This document shows, piece after piece, positions 12,714 to 13,108 of a stretch of 13,108 bases of DNA. Both the position numbers and the translations under genes were made by a program. The notes beneath the pieces were generated by a model that saw nothing but the letters and a program-made list of their open reading frames with translations, had not been told where the DNA came from and made no database searches. This DNA comes from an uncultured Lachnospiraceae bacterium (GTDB taxonomy: Bacteria > Bacillota > Clostridia > Lachnospirales > Lachnospiraceae), in assembly GCA_937877165.1 (NCBI GenBank), contig CALEFO010000034.1, forward strand, positions 1-13,108, in the 5' to 3' direction. Position 1 is the first letter of the stretch, and each line of letters opens with the position of its first letter.

Positions 12714-13108
12714 TTAAAAATTTACGACAATGACGCCGTCCACGATCCGGATGGAGCCGGAGGAGGGATAGCGCGGAACCTGCTCCTTTTCAAGATAGCC
12801 GTCATACTGGCCGGAATCCTCAATGACGGACGGGGCGAAGCCGCAGTGAATGCGAAGAAAACTCACCCAGGAGTAGTCGTTGATGATTTCGTTCCCGCCG
12901 TACGGCGTCAGCGTGACGGCGGAAAGCTCCGGATCCGAGGAGAGGAACGAGGTGTCCTTGTCCAGATCATGCACGAAGCAAATGGGAAGAGAGGGATCAT
13001 ACCCCTCCGTTCCTTGAATTCTTGCAATCAGGGCCGTATCGTAGGAGACCGCTTCCTCCTGCATACGGCCTGCTTTGTAATAGCAGAGATTGTCATAGCG
13101 CACGTAGA
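12714..13108 (-). CDS. C-terminal part of a probable GtrII-like glucosyltransferase / membrane protein (partial)
   Basis: The reading frame is open to the right window edge, so only the last 131 residues are visible and the start lies outside. The segment is soluble: it begins NLCYYKAGRMQEEAVSYDTALI, seen in two parts as YYKAGRMQEE and SYDTALIARI, then EGYDPSLPICFV, NDYSWVSFLRIHCGF, PRYPSSGSIRIVDG and VIVVNF at the end. This arrangement (many-Tyr turn, RI..EGYDP, and a final YP..GSI..VDG.IVV) resembles, from memory, the extracytoplasmic C-terminus of Gram-positive GtrII-type proteins, which transfer glucose from a lipid carrier to envelope polymers. The transmembrane part that would prove this is not in the window. 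It ends in TAA at 12716-12714 and converges with the YfhO-like gene. Confidence 0.6.
   Translation of the reverse strand, partial: YVRYDNLCYYKAGRMQEEAVSYDTALIARIQGTEGYDPSLPICFVHDLDKDTSFLSSDPELSAVTLTPYGGNEIINDYSWVSFLRIHCGFAPSVIEDSGQYDGYLEKEQVPRYPSSGSIRIVDGVIVVNF

Overview
The window reads as a chromosome segment of a low-to-mid GC Gram-positive gut anaerobe, most likely a Clostridia member such as Lachnospiraceae. This rests on strong AGGAGG-type ribosome binding sites, on Opp/Ami-type ATPases resembling the Firmicutes AmiE/AmiF branch, on a YfhO-like GT-C membrane protein, and on a DUF3990/DUF3791 small-gene cassette. The taxonomic placement is inference.

Region 1 (1-5639, + strand) is the 3' part of an oligopeptide ABC importer operon: oppB (5'-truncated by the window edge), oppC, oppD and oppF, with 4-nt, 16-nt and 11-nt junctions. 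It is followed by a class I amidotransferase-like gamma-glutamyl hydrolase (peptidase C26) and a cytoplasmic NlpC/P60-type cysteine peptidase. Both hydrolase families attack gamma-glutamyl bonds, so the cluster looks like uptake and breakdown of gamma-linked peptides, plausibly cell-wall muropeptides.

Region 2 (5620-7651, + strand) is a two-gene salvage module, mtnA (5-methylthioribose-1-phosphate isomerase) and a DeoD-type purine nucleoside phosphorylase. A near-consensus promoter sits at the 3' end of the peptidase gene. Its predicted start falls at the first bases of a 148-nt element that folds into three hairpins closed by a perfect 13-bp stem. This structured leader fits no riboswitch class I could match by eye and is the most interesting non-coding signal here. 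The phosphorylase lacks the N-terminal His that contacts the ribose 5'-OH in E. coli PNP, which together with mtnA suggests 5'-modified substrates (methylthioadenosine or 5'-deoxyadenosine).

Region 3 (7652-9268) is an accessory island rich in hairpins. It holds a DUF3990 gene (ADP-ribosyltransferase-like) broken by an internal deletion that looks mediated by a short direct repeat, a 79-aa partner gene overlapping it by 4 nt, and a DUF3791 gene. Several strong stem-loops lie between them. The cassette could be a toxin-antitoxin-like or regulatory system whose enzymatic member has decayed; that function is inference.

Region 4 (9211-13108) carries a 1094-aa YfhO-family membrane protein (+) with several low-complexity insertions. 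Facing it is the C-terminal part of a minus-strand membrane protein, probably a GtrII-like glucosyltransferase. The two suggest a cell-envelope glycosylation locus.
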